This document shows, in pieces, positions 19,701 to 27,540 of a stretch of DNA of 64,000 nt. This DNA comes from Photorhabdus noenieputensis. Its GTDB lineage: Bacteria; Pseudomonadota; Gammaproteobacteria; Enterobacterales; Enterobacteriaceae. The stretch covers positions 1-64,000 of the forward strand of contig NZ_RCWC01000031.1 of the NCBI RefSeq assembly GCF_018448935.1. Reading direction: 5' to 3'. The notes beneath the pieces are model-generated. The model was given only the letters and a program-made list of their open reading frames with translations, was not told the DNA's origin and ran no database searches. A program made the translations under genes and the position numbers. How positions within the stretch are numbered: position 1 is the stretch's first letter; every line of letters starts with the position of its first letter.

Positions 19701-22084
19701 ATGCTCAGGTGCTGGCGAAATGGTCTGAATCGGCGTCATTGAGTATCAATGTGACGTTATTTGATCGTCAGCCATTACATCCTGATATCAACCATATTCT
19801 GGGCGATTTCACTTCGCTTTTGTTACTGGAATGTCACCATTTAGCCGATGAAAACTGGCTCAACAGGGCACAGCGGTTACAGCAACAGCTTTGGCAAGAT
19901 CTGGCTCATACCGATGTTTCGGCTGTATGGGTTATCCGTGAATTGAATAAACAACGGCAAGTGACCGATTTGGCTATGCCCGTCGTGTTTACCAGCGCAT
20001 TAGGGGCAGAGGTCATGCCTTATCAAGAGAGTGCGCAACCTTTCCCGCCGTCTATCTGGGGAATTTCCCAGACCCCTCAGGTTTGGATCGATCATCAGGT
20101 ATATGAACAGGATGGAGAATTACGTTTCAACTGGGATGTGGTCGATGGTCTGTTCCCGCAAGATATGATTGATACGATGTTCAGCGCATATTGTGATTTG
20201 CTGATGCAGTTAAGTGTGATTCCTGACTGGCATATTCAGGTGAATGTCCCCTTGCCGATACAGCAGCAACAGTGTCGTAAACGGGTTAATGATACGTATC
20301 AGGAACTGAGTTTTGCACCAATGCACCAGCGTGTTGGACAAGCGATGAAACAGTTTGCAGATCGAACAGCGATTATTGATGGGGAATTACACGTCAGCTA
20401 TCAGCAGTTAGAGCAACATGTGCAACGTTTGGCTCAGGTTTTGGTTGAACAAGGCGTTTGTTCGGGGGATTGTGTTGGTGTTGCATTGCCAAGGGGGCAT
20501 CGACAAATCGTCGCGGTACTGGCTATTCAGTGGTTGGGTGCTGCCTATGTTCCCATCTCTGTCGAGTGGCCTGTACTTCGCCAGGAACAGGTTGCTCAAC
20601 AGGCGGGATTGATCTGCGTAGTAGCGGATAGCCACTTGCAATGGACGGGTTCTGTCGCTCTTGTTGATATTAACCAGTCACCATTAACAACCACGGTGAT
20701 TCAGCCCTGGAATTCACAAGCGCAAGATCTGGCTTACATTATTTTCACTTCTGGTAGCACTGGGGTGCCAAAAGGCGTAGCGATAAGTCATGAGGCGGCA
20801 GTTAATACTATTGAAGCGATCAATCGACAGCATTGTGTTGGTAAGCAGGACAAAATTCTGGCGCTGTCTGCACTGCATTTCGACCTTTCTGTGTGGGATA
20901 TCTTTGGTGTGTTGTCAGCCGGAGGGGCTTTAGTCACGGTACCTGAATCCTATGCCAAGGACGCTGCATATTGGTTGACTCTGATAAAACAGCACCGGAT
21001 AACGTTATGGAACAGCGTGCCAGCCCTACTGGAAATGGCCTTGTTACTGTGTGAAAACGATGAACAAACCGATGCGCTTACCTGTTTGCGTCTGGTAATG
21101 CTCTCCGGTGACTGGATTAACCTTGCATTGCCTGAGCGTTTGAAACGCTGGATGCCACAGGTGCAACTCGTTTCTATGGGGGGCGCGACAGAAGCAGCTA
21201 TTTGGTCGAATTACTGGTTAGTGGACGAGCTTGATCCTGAATGGAACTCCATTCCTTATGGATTACCGTTGCCGAATCAGCGTTTCCGGGTAGTAAACGA
21301 ACTAAATGAGGATTGCCCTGATTGGGTCGCCGGTGAACTGTGGATTGGCGGTCATGGTGTGGCGCTGGGTTATTTCGGTGATGATGAGCGTACTGCTAAT
21401 CAGTTTATTTTCTGGCAAGGCGAGCGTTGGTATCGTACTGGCGATATGGGGCGTTATCACTCAACAGGCGTACTTGAATTCCTGGGACGGCGTGATCAGC
21501 AAGTTAAAATTTCCGGCTACCGTATTGAGCTGGGTGAGATCGTACAGGCTTTGAAAGGTTGTGATGGTATTGAAGATGCGTTGGTATTTGTTAATCAACG
21601 TGGCGAACGTCCATCCCTCTCAGCTTGCGTCTTGGCATCGCAAGCGCCGGATTGGTCGCTATTGCAGCAACAACTGTTAGCACAATTACCAGAATATGCG
21701 GTCCCGGTCGAGTTTGGCTGGTTGTCTTGCTGGCCGTTGACAGACAATGGCAAGCTAGATCGCAAAATGATTGAGCAGCAGCTACGACATGTTGTCAATC
21801 AGGCTATGGATACATTGCCGGAAAGCCCATTGGAAAAACAACTGGCAGATGTGCTATTGCCATTACTCAATCTGACGCAACTCAGCGTTCATGACAATTT
21901 CTTTGCCCTTGGCGGCGACTCCTTTATTGCAACTCGTTTCACTTCTGAACTGAGGCGTCGTCATAACATTGATTTACCACTCTGGCAGGTTTTTAACCTG
22001 CAAACCATTGCACGTATGGCACAACAACTACAATCCACTCCCGCAGAGGAAGCGGAAATGATTTTTGAGGAAGGTTCTTTATGA
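10796..22084 (+). CDS. Hybrid FAAL-KS-NRPS megasynthase, 3762 residues
   Basis: Domain order: fatty acyl-AMP ligase (1-570; YSSGSTGKPK), carrier 1 (Ser614 in GLTSL), ketosynthase (673-1090; Cys830 in DTACSSSL, His in EMHGTGT and IGHLEAAAG), a 150-residue linker with no acyltransferase, carrier 2 (Ser1269), cyclisation domain Cy1 (D1458-D1463), adenylation A1 (about 1800-2600) interrupted by a methyltransferase-sized insert, carrier 3 (Ser2665), Cy2 (D2853-D2858), A2 (about 3165-3670, uninterrupted) and carrier 4 (Ser3709). Both A domains carry FDLSVYD/FDLSVWD and IWSN elements typical of Cys activation in PchE/PchF/HMWP2. The A1 insert reads VAELNGRSG instead of a glycine-rich SAM motif and probably acts as, or decays from, a PchE-like epimerase. 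Expected work: load a fatty acid, extend once with malonate supplied in trans, then add and heterocyclise two cysteines. AAGGGA precedes the start; the stop overlaps the next gene (ATGA). Confidence 0.9.
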   Translation: MDDKNNSSGWVRDTLYSYANRQPDETVLRYCLKNNTQEFNYRDVICLSSYIARHINYRENAKAIILIPGNAQFILGFIACIIRGITAVPVNLPASHRLGRVADTIDHIFEDCQPEYIITLKSSVDEIEKRQWHIGRQVIVLDDILTENDISEIPSANEYKELMCPNDGPVFLQYSSGSTGKPKAVCNFDANMQAQHEILLELHRDCQPRIITANWIPFYHDMGIFCGLLTPLLSGGCCNFILPSHFAADPARWLKLITDYSANSTAAPDFAWQMCVDSITQKQAAEFDLSSLKMVLNAAEPIRAETMPRFARHFSVSGFNPLSFVPAYGMAEATLVISRKPAGMPFISQRFDADRLVAGYAVPDENGRELVSSGQVVSGWKLRIVDPETGEILPEGRVGEIWVDGDSKALGYWQKPELSRKTFMACLNQSIDKSHYLRTGDLAFIWQGELYICGRHKDLIIIAGENYMPNDIEANIETGCEEVKIGGVCACQRVESGELFVFAEVYRHLETTELQAIARQIAARVASEFQLSLENVVLLPHGELKKTSSGKIRRKQMLADFDNNQLKVLFILPCDTDKKISPSLSSWLYQLLCSLLHLDNPDPACGFAELGLTSLLAVRYCQQINKTWHCNLTPADLFAYPNITQLAKYIDKLSGEKITESVRKSESARNKQIAIIAISCRLPGQTSNRWQQYGQWLAKGELAVRDNNSELRQFTLPIGALEDIDQFDARFFNISAREAVLLDPQQRLLLELSWHLFEQAGWLPEQLKQSDIGFFIGQSGSEFGQQLLKLNNPEYAKSYLATGINTSASSGRLAKFYGTTGPALTIDTACSSSLVALDTAIRSLQQGQCHAAVAGGVNILLSPQIEQTLINAGMLSPEGRCATLSEDADGYVRGEGAALLLLKPYQQALDDGDPVLAVIESSCVAQDGESSSLTAPNPQAQSAMLMRLLEQADIAPDDIDLLEMHGTGTALGDPIELQAIDSVYGKRRQPLPLAACKAQIGHLEAAAGVASVVRAVAQIQQQQRFGHPTLASFSTKLSALMPRYRYSKQTESHRIEYVAVSSFSFTGTMAGLVLSKANLSDHPVPAPCVENGLLPLSACSASALQQMANQLADLLENHQEQAGELLNGWLKKRHHHFGWRVLIPYQNLSALIAHLRHVEPIQIDRVRMLDKSDDPYDWLQGQSYNWVKYAGSMPVSRFVLTKLPLYPFNRASYWPEELRLTEQGTQDRSESCSSHTSFDFVINWVADILGTEPNLLAMDDNLLNLGIDSLQMLDLVDECKKQNVILSLASLFQQPTLAAWQQCWFSAVQSKDVSTESEQPVIKWNGEPFELTSVQQAYWTGRQKDQILGGIACQVYLELDCPPLKDSDIEWAVNQLHQRHDMLRMRIIRDGKGEITTYQPVSIESYGWQQLSLNLLEEERFALRQRLETKVADLTIESGFGVVVSHTVNSSRLHINIDMVMADAMSLQILLKELSQFILTPGVLLPQLNYSFPQYLCEQAVDNQLIDSRQYWQKRLAEQFPFAPQLPLAVKPEHIDKPDFYHRQWSLEQPRWLSLKETARSNGITPSMLLANCFAETLRGWAESPNFTLNLTIFNRRGKHPQLPDLVADFTTLLLLACHTQAGNSILENCRVLNRQFMSDLDHVDYSAIQVMRDWSQICGHQVLMPVVFTSNLGRDLLSGNELGDLNYLVSQTPQVWIDCQVMEHQGELLVSWDCVDGLFPQGMIDQMFSFMTQLISAITDNPQLLLKPVSRYVTPEIIEQRTEPKDRDGMLFTPRLLHRRFYEIAELWRDSPAVITPHQRLSYDELKQDVLELAYRLKGKKVKAGDNLALLLPKGTEQVVAVLACLSVGAVYVPLDVAQQTARLQTIISQADISLIITNSEYQGLVSRWFDSVLDIHQTGHSQLPLSQVVYGEPGLSAYIIFTSGSTGTPKGVVVSHQAAANTIDDINRRYGRWEKTRVYALSALNFDLSVYDTFGPLASGGSLIMPGVGHEREAKQWLEQLHKEQITVWNSVPALFDMLLAAAENDPRGLPDSLQQILLSGDWVGLDLLPRLRKVGSQAQLTAMGGATEAAIWSNAIDVDAIPLEWHSIPYGYPLSNQHYRVMDSQQRDCPDWVAGELWIGGEGVALGYYGDQEKTDAQFVLHQGQRYYRTGDYGRFWLGGCLEFLGRKDSQIKLNGYRIELGEIETVALRHPAISKAVALCLSEPQKHLRLFVEGQVIAGDSSTLAEDVLPEMPTLVQVESSQYDEQHIALSLLQKILIDSLQLTLTQPQSAEILYQQAGIIPRYQPLFIQWLEWLVHQGWLSESEKGWQLNQDWQSDNKPVLVSRMDEIYQTLNRCCDWVAQVIQGKQNPLVLIDDPVLSPEVLVAGSPETGAAITLIADQIHQLSTILQRPVRVAELNGRSGLFAVKLLDLLSDLDIEYCLVEQAGSLRELAKYRLSGYPHQSQVCTVQEAAHYRADLVISNNALHRYADIRQGISDLQVLVSSGSKALVFESQYLSPLAQLTVLLLQDENGFTDLRQGQRDPLLDKKRWQQQLLQGDLPVQSVTVIGENSILLMCKNCSGNVMVNRHELTQHLTNYLPAYMLPQYLHVLDKLPLNANGKIDRKALEQLTVDEAEQKILQSVQGAELSGKAEYLVAKIWQQVLGTEPMADSNFFLLGGDSLHATRIVVALESEGAVDVSLAQVFSSPVLRDFARLMTFAERPKTEMMQLQHQESERYHPFPPTDVQRAYLMGRQVGFRLGGVATHYYNEYEGQPFDAIRLEQALSVLIARHDALRIVFDEQGMQRVLPQQPKPALEVIHCSEQQWSEETSKLREILSHRVLDPTQWPLFHVTLIQSDNGRNRLYIGLDNLILDGLSMRIFFAELEQLYQQPEAVLPSVGIGFRDYLTTVVSDEEKSSKSANYWRQRLAELPEAPKLPLICDPQSLGTPRFKRWQSVLPQQQWQTLTEKARHYQVTPSCLLLTCYAQVLAKWSESASLSINVTLFDRQPLHPDINHILGDFTSLLLLECHHLADENWLNRAQRLQQQLWQDLAHTDVSAVWVIRELNKQRQVTDLAMPVVFTSALGAEVMPYQESAQPFPPSIWGISQTPQVWIDHQVYEQDGELRFNWDVVDGLFPQDMIDTMFSAYCDLLMQLSVIPDWHIQVNVPLPIQQQQCRKRVNDTYQELSFAPMHQRVGQAMKQFADRTAIIDGELHVSYQQLEQHVQRLAQVLVEQGVCSGDCVGVALPRGHRQIVAVLAIQWLGAAYVPISVEWPVLRQEQVAQQAGLICVVADSHLQWTGSVALVDINQSPLTTTVIQPWNSQAQDLAYIIFTSGSTGVPKGVAISHEAAVNTIEAINRQHCVGKQDKILALSALHFDLSVWDIFGVLSAGGALVTVPESYAKDAAYWLTLIKQHRITLWNSVPALLEMALLLCENDEQTDALTCLRLVMLSGDWINLALPERLKRWMPQVQLVSMGGATEAAIWSNYWLVDELDPEWNSIPYGLPLPNQRFRVVNELNEDCPDWVAGELWIGGHGVALGYFGDDERTANQFIFWQGERWYRTGDMGRYHSTGVLEFLGRRDQQVKISGYRIELGEIVQALKGCDGIEDALVFVNQRGERPSLSACVLASQAPDWSLLQQQLLAQLPEYAVPVEFGWLSCWPLTDNGKLDRKMIEQQLRHVVNQAMDTLPESPLEKQLADVLLPLLNLTQLSVHDNFFALGGDSFIATRFTSELRRRHNIDLPLWQVFNLQTIARMAQQLQSTPAEEAEMIFEEGSL

Positions 22085-25000
22085 ATGGCCAGGAAACTAT
22101 ACAGAAAAAAACAGCACAACTAGCAGTTTCACAACAAGCTATCGAGCTTTTGCTGCAACTTGAGCAACAACAGGTTAAATTCTGGCTGGAAGGTGACTCG
22201 TTGAAATTTCGCGCGCCTGAGGGAGTGATGAATAATCACGTTATCGCCCAGTTGAAGAATTTAAAACCACAAATTATTGCGTTAATACAGGAGTGGCAGG
22301 AACCACAGAATTTTGTAATAAACCCGGCACAGAAGCATTTGCCTTTCTCTCTAAGTGATGTGCAGTCAGCTTATTTTGTCGGGCGTCATTCAATGTTCGA
22401 TTATGGTGGCGTGGGTTGTCACGGCTATTTTGAGATCCTGACTGAACATTGGGACGTTAAACGTCTTGAACAGGTATGGAATCAACTGATCCAACGCCAT
22501 GATATGTTGCGGGCGGTATTTACTGTTCAGGGGCAGCAACAGATTTTGCCGAAAGTGCATTATTTCACCATAGATTGCGCTTCCTCTTCTCAGGAAGAAC
22601 TTCGGCAAACCATGTCTCACAGGGTTTATCAGACCGATTGTTGGCCTCTATTTGATCTGAAAGTCAGCCAAGCGACGGAGAAATCCTGCCTTCATTTCAG
22701 TATTGATTTGCTGATTGCTGATTTTCTCAGTGTACAAATTTTGCTGGCGGAACTGTTAAAAGGTTACCAAGAGCCTCAGACAGAATTTATTCCATTGCAG
22801 GCTAGTTTCCGTGATGTGATGGAGTTTGAGCGACGCCGCCGCCATCATCGTAGCTATGCCAGTGCTCGTGAATATTGGTTGAAACGTCTGCCTGAGTTGT
22901 CGGCAAGCCCACAATTACCTCACCTTCCGGTACAAAGTGGTGTTATCCCTCGTTTCAGCCGTTACGATTTGCAACTCACTACTAAGCAGTGGGAGCAATT
23001 GCAACAACGTTGTCGTTTACACGGCGTCTCTCCTTCCGCCCTACTTTTGGCTCTATTTAGTGAAACCCTTGGGCGCTGGTCGGAAACAAAATCTTTTTGC
23101 CTCAATCTGACGGTAATGAATCGCCGAGATCTTCATGACGATATCCACCGAATGGTTGGGGATTTTACCAGCGTTAACCTATTGCAGACAGATATTAGTC
23201 AGCCTCTCTCCCTGCTGGAACGGGTAAAAAATCTACAAGCGCAACTGTGGCAGGATTTGGAACATAACGCATTCAGCGGTATTGAGGTGATACGTGAGCT
23301 GGCACGACAAAGGGGAACAGAAGCTGCGAGAATGCCGATAGTATTTACCAGCGCATTAGTCGGCGAGGGTAAAGAGCAAGCGCAGGATATTATTAGCCAA
23401 TTACCGATGGATATTGAGATTGGCTATGGTATCAGCCAGACCCCGCAGGTATGGATTGATTGCCAGGTGATGACTCGTAACGGCGGGTTGTTGATCAACT
23501 GGGATATCATGGAGGGTGTATTCCCGGTGGATATGATCCGCGATATGTTCAGTTGCTTTACTGGAGCGATATATCAGGCGCTGGAACCTGTTGATATGTG
23601 GGATCAGGTACTCGTCATTAATCTGCCGGAATATCAGCAAAAAATGCGGCAACAGGTTAATGCGACTGAGGAAGTGATCCAATCGGCGTTATTACATCAA
23701 GGTGTCTTGGAACAAGCCGATAAGACGCCTGATGCATTGGCATTAATTGATGCGTGTGGACCGGTGACTTATCAACAGATGGTAACACGTGCAACAAAAC
23801 TGGCCGCTTTTTTACCCCAAGGCGGACATAGCGCGGTATTGATGGAGAAAAGCGCGGAGCAGATTATTGCTACCCTAGCGATTCTCATCGCTGGCGGTGC
23901 TTATTTGCCGCTTGATATTTCACAGCCGTTACCACGGATATTGCAAATTCTTGCTGATGCACAGATTGATGCGATATTGACAGATAATGAAGTTTTAGCT
24001 CGGCAGTTACGGGAACAGGGATTTAATGCTGCTAGCACAGAGAATTTGTCAGAACTGGCAACGACTTCCGTTATGTCAGAGAAACAAAATGACCCGCATG
24101 ATTTGGCTTATATTATTTATACCTCTGGCAGTACTGGGCAGCCGAAAGGTGTGATGATAAGCCATGATGCCGCGGTGAATACCATCAGCGATATCAATCG
24201 TCGTATGAATGTCACATCGACTGACAGCATATTGGCACTGGCGAGGTTGAGTTTTGATCTGTCTGTTTATGATATTTTTGGTGTACTTAGCTCTGGGGGC
24301 GCACTGATATTGCCTCAAGAACAGGATTTACAAAACCCTGCACAATGGGCGCGGTTAATTGATGAGCATCAGATTACGTTGTGGAACTCTGTCCCGGCAC
24401 AAATGACGATGTTGACCCGCTATCTGTCTGAAGGGGGAAGTGAATCAATGGGTAGTTTGCGCTGTGTAATGATGTCTGGCGACTGGATTCCGCTTAATTT
24501 GCCAACCGCTATTTATCAACATGCGCCAGATGCTTATCAATTTAGCCTTGGTGGGGCTACTGAAGCCGCTATTTGGTCGAATATTTGGCCGATAGAGCCA
24601 GCAACAACCTATCACAACAGCATTCCTTATGGTACGCCATTAGCTAATCAGCAGTTCCGTATTTTGGATCTTCATGGAGAGCCTTGTCCTGATTGGGTTG
24701 CGGGAGAGCTTTGGATTGGTGGCCGTGGTGTTGCTCAGGGCTATTGGCGGGATGAAGAAAAAACTTGCCATCATTTTATTACTGACAACCAAGGACAACG
24801 CTGGTATCGCACGGGAGACCGGGGGCGTTATACCATCAATGGCGTGATTGAATTTCTTGGACGCTGTGATAATCAGGTAAAAATTCGTGGTTATCGGGTA
24901 GAAACAGGTGAGATAGAGGCGGTGTTAGAACGACATCATAGTGTGGCTCAGGCTGCGGTTGTCGTAAAAGGAGATAAGCATAATCAAGAATTACACGCTT

Positions 25001-27540
25001 TTGTTGAAGCTGCGACAGAAAATTCTTTGGAACAGGCAGAGAAGCTATGTCAGCGCTGTGAGATTGCATTACAAAAAGTACGCTCGGTTGCCAGCAATAT
25101 TGAAGCAACGATAGATAAGCAAAAGGTAGAAAAACTGGTTTGGTTCCTTGATCGTGTGGCCTTGTTGCATATGGTTGGTGCGTTGGTGGATGTTGGTGCT
25201 TTACAGGTAGGAAAGTCCACTACTCTTGCTTCTGTGATGGAAAACGGAAATATTGCGGCAGAAAATCTGCAATTAACACGCCGATGGCTGAAAGCATTGA
25301 CTCAACATCAATTAATTCAACAACAAGGCGAGTATTACCAGTTGAATATTGATGTTTCAGAGCATGAAATCAAACAGTGTTGGCAACAATGTTATGATCT
25401 GATGTCAGCATTGGATGATGACCAAGGTTTGCTTACCTATTTGGAACGTAGCAGCCGGTGTCTACCAGAGTTGTTGCAAGGCAAAGAAGATCCGCTGAAT
25501 TTGTTATTCCCTGACGGCAAGCTGGATGTTGCGACTAAAACTTACCAAAACAATCTGATCAGTAAAATGATGAATCGCTTGTTGCTGGCAGCGGCTGAAC
25601 AAAAAGCGGCTCAGATTAATCATGAGGAAAAACGTTGCCTACGGGTATTGGAAATTGGAGCTGGCGTGGGTGGCACCAGTAACGTGTTGATCCCGCAACT
25701 GGCAGGCTGGAAAGTCGAATATACCTTTACCGATATTTCCCCATTCTTCCTAAATGAGGCCAGATTACGTTATCAGCAGTTTGATTTTGTTCGTTACCAG
25801 TTGTTTGATTTCAATCGTACACCGATAGAACAAGGGTTCGATTGTGGTCAGTTTGACGTGATTGTTTCTTCTAATGTTTTGCACAATGCCATTATTGCTC
25901 GTCAAGGATTAGAGCATCTGCGTCAGTTACTGGCTCCGAATGGATGGCTGTTGGTTATTGAGGCGACACGGGATAATTACCAGTTGATGACTTCTATGGA
26001 GTTTAAGCATGGTTTGAGTGATTTTGCGGATGAACGACTGGAGTTTGATTCACCGTTTATGCCGCAGAAAAATTGGCTCAATGCCATGCTCGACGTGGGG
26101 GCGGAGACGTTATGGGCTTATCCGCCAGCAGAGGATGCGCTTTATCAACTAGGGCAAAGTTTTATTTTGGCGCAATTTAATCTCAACCGTAAACAATGCG
26201 ACAGCGCAACATTACTAGAGTCATTAAAACAACAACTGCCTGCTTATATGGTGCCTGCTCGCCTTACCATACTTGATCGGCTGCCTGTGACAACTAATGG
26301 CAAAGTTGATCGTAAAAGTATGCCGGATTTACCAGAGCGTAGCGGAAATGAACCAGTAGCAGAAAGCAACAGCAGCGACGGATTGGAACAGACCTTACTG
26401 ACATTGTGCCGGGAATTGCTTGGGCACAATAATATTGGTCTTGATGATGATTTCTTCACTAACGGCGGTGACTCATTATTAATAACGCAATGGATAAGCA
26501 GGATTCGTCAGGAGCTTGGGGAAGATAACGTTCCGTGGGAGGGCAGTTTGCGTCAGGTTCTGCAACAGCCAACCGTTCGTGCCCTGGCGGCATTTCTGCG
26601 TACTCAATCAGAGCAGGATAAGAGATCATCAGATAGCCATTCTTGTCTGACGTTATTGAAAGAAGGTCACGGTGATCCCGTCATTATTTTGCATGAAGGT
26701 AGTGGTACGGTACTGCCTTGCCTGCCTTTGACCGAAAAACTTTCTGGCCCGGTTTATGCGTTGAGTGTGGTAGATACAGAAGCTTTCCTGCAAATTCCGT
26801 CTGAGCAGTTAATATCTCAATTAGCTCAACATTATCTGCGTGATATTCAATCCTTGTCTGGTCATTGCCATTTATTTGGTTATTGCATGGGTGGGTTATT
26901 GGCCTTTGAAATGGCGCGTCAAGCTATGGAAAATCAGACACCTGTCGCCTCAGTAACGATTGCCAGCAGTTATCAGATCCCTTATCTGATTGATGACCCA
27001 CTGATGATAGATATGGCGATTATCTGGGGATTGTCTGTGGAGTGCCCGTGGCCATTGCCTCAGGAACAACTGGAAACCGTTTATGAAGGGTTGCTGGCGG
27101 AAAAGCCAGCGATAATTGATCGCCATTCTGTTGCTGAGTACGCTCGTGCTCGCGGAATGGACGCTTTTGCCGATGCTTATATGGCTGTGGTAGATATCCA
27201 AGAAGATCAGCGTTTACAGCAATTAGTCAGCGCTATTCGTAAAAATGATATTGCTGAAAAAGAGTTGATGCGGATGTGTTCTGTTTTCCGTCACAGCATT
27301 AGTGGTGTGTGCCGTTATCAGCCAGATTATTTTACCGGTGATCTGACGTTTGCTTGCCAAAATAATGATACTTATTTGCTGCCTGCGCTTCAGCAGGATA
27401 TGAAAGAGTTCTGGCAGCAATATTGTCTTGGAGACGTGAATTATCTTTCACTGAATGGCGACCATTTTGACTGTATTAAATCAGATAATGTGATGCCATT
27501 GGTAAACCATCTTGAGCAACGCAAAACACAGGTGAGCTAA
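22081..27540 (+). CDS. Terminal NRPS: docking-Cy-A(MT)-PCP-TE, 1819 residues
   Basis: Residues about 14-64 form a TubC-type N-terminal docking domain (KFWLEGDSLKFRAPEG). Next are Cy3 (75-520; DLLIAD, D209-D214), a Cys-type A domain (540-1410; YTSGSTGQPK, FDLSVYDIFG) with an embedded methyltransferase at about 1070-1380 that has an intact SAM motif (VLEIGAGVGGTS), a carrier (Ser1465 in GGDSL), and a thioesterase (1540-1810). The TE nucleophile elbow reads GYCMGG: Cys1602 replaces the usual Ser. The residue aligned with the usual Asp (VDSY in SrfA-C) is Ser1629 (ASSY). His1795 (GDHFD) is present. It should add, cyclise and methylate a third cysteine and release the chain. The start overlaps the upstream stop, so the two synthetases are translationally coupled. 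The layout resembles PchF. Cys-type terminal TEs are uncommon and point to unusual release chemistry. Confidence 0.9.
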   Translation: MNGQETIQKKTAQLAVSQQAIELLLQLEQQQVKFWLEGDSLKFRAPEGVMNNHVIAQLKNLKPQIIALIQEWQEPQNFVINPAQKHLPFSLSDVQSAYFVGRHSMFDYGGVGCHGYFEILTEHWDVKRLEQVWNQLIQRHDMLRAVFTVQGQQQILPKVHYFTIDCASSSQEELRQTMSHRVYQTDCWPLFDLKVSQATEKSCLHFSIDLLIADFLSVQILLAELLKGYQEPQTEFIPLQASFRDVMEFERRRRHHRSYASAREYWLKRLPELSASPQLPHLPVQSGVIPRFSRYDLQLTTKQWEQLQQRCRLHGVSPSALLLALFSETLGRWSETKSFCLNLTVMNRRDLHDDIHRMVGDFTSVNLLQTDISQPLSLLERVKNLQAQLWQDLEHNAFSGIEVIRELARQRGTEAARMPIVFTSALVGEGKEQAQDIISQLPMDIEIGYGISQTPQVWIDCQVMTRNGGLLINWDIMEGVFPVDMIRDMFSCFTGAIYQALEPVDMWDQVLVINLPEYQQKMRQQVNATEEVIQSALLHQGVLEQADKTPDALALIDACGPVTYQQMVTRATKLAAFLPQGGHSAVLMEKSAEQIIATLAILIAGGAYLPLDISQPLPRILQILADAQIDAILTDNEVLARQLREQGFNAASTENLSELATTSVMSEKQNDPHDLAYIIYTSGSTGQPKGVMISHDAAVNTISDINRRMNVTSTDSILALARLSFDLSVYDIFGVLSSGGALILPQEQDLQNPAQWARLIDEHQITLWNSVPAQMTMLTRYLSEGGSESMGSLRCVMMSGDWIPLNLPTAIYQHAPDAYQFSLGGATEAAIWSNIWPIEPATTYHNSIPYGTPLANQQFRILDLHGEPCPDWVAGELWIGGRGVAQGYWRDEEKTCHHFITDNQGQRWYRTGDRGRYTINGVIEFLGRCDNQVKIRGYRVETGEIEAVLERHHSVAQAAVVVKGDKHNQELHAFVEAATENSLEQAEKLCQRCEIALQKVRSVASNIEATIDKQKVEKLVWFLDRVALLHMVGALVDVGALQVGKSTTLASVMENGNIAAENLQLTRRWLKALTQHQLIQQQGEYYQLNIDVSEHEIKQCWQQCYDLMSALDDDQGLLTYLERSSRCLPELLQGKEDPLNLLFPDGKLDVATKTYQNNLISKMMNRLLLAAAEQKAAQINHEEKRCLRVLEIGAGVGGTSNVLIPQLAGWKVEYTFTDISPFFLNEARLRYQQFDFVRYQLFDFNRTPIEQGFDCGQFDVIVSSNVLHNAIIARQGLEHLRQLLAPNGWLLVIEATRDNYQLMTSMEFKHGLSDFADERLEFDSPFMPQKNWLNAMLDVGAETLWAYPPAEDALYQLGQSFILAQFNLNRKQCDSATLLESLKQQLPAYMVPARLTILDRLPVTTNGKVDRKSMPDLPERSGNEPVAESNSSDGLEQTLLTLCRELLGHNNIGLDDDFFTNGGDSLLITQWISRIRQELGEDNVPWEGSLRQVLQQPTVRALAAFLRTQSEQDKRSSDSHSCLTLLKEGHGDPVIILHEGSGTVLPCLPLTEKLSGPVYALSVVDTEAFLQIPSEQLISQLAQHYLRDIQSLSGHCHLFGYCMGGLLAFEMARQAMENQTPVASVTIASSYQIPYLIDDPLMIDMAIIWGLSVECPWPLPQEQLETVYEGLLAEKPAIIDRHSVAEYARARGMDAFADAYMAVVDIQEDQRLQQLVSAIRKNDIAEKELMRMCSVFRHSISGVCRYQPDYFTGDLTFACQNNDTYLLPALQQDMKEFWQQYCLGDVNYLSLNGDHFDCIKSDNVMPLVNHLEQRKTQVS

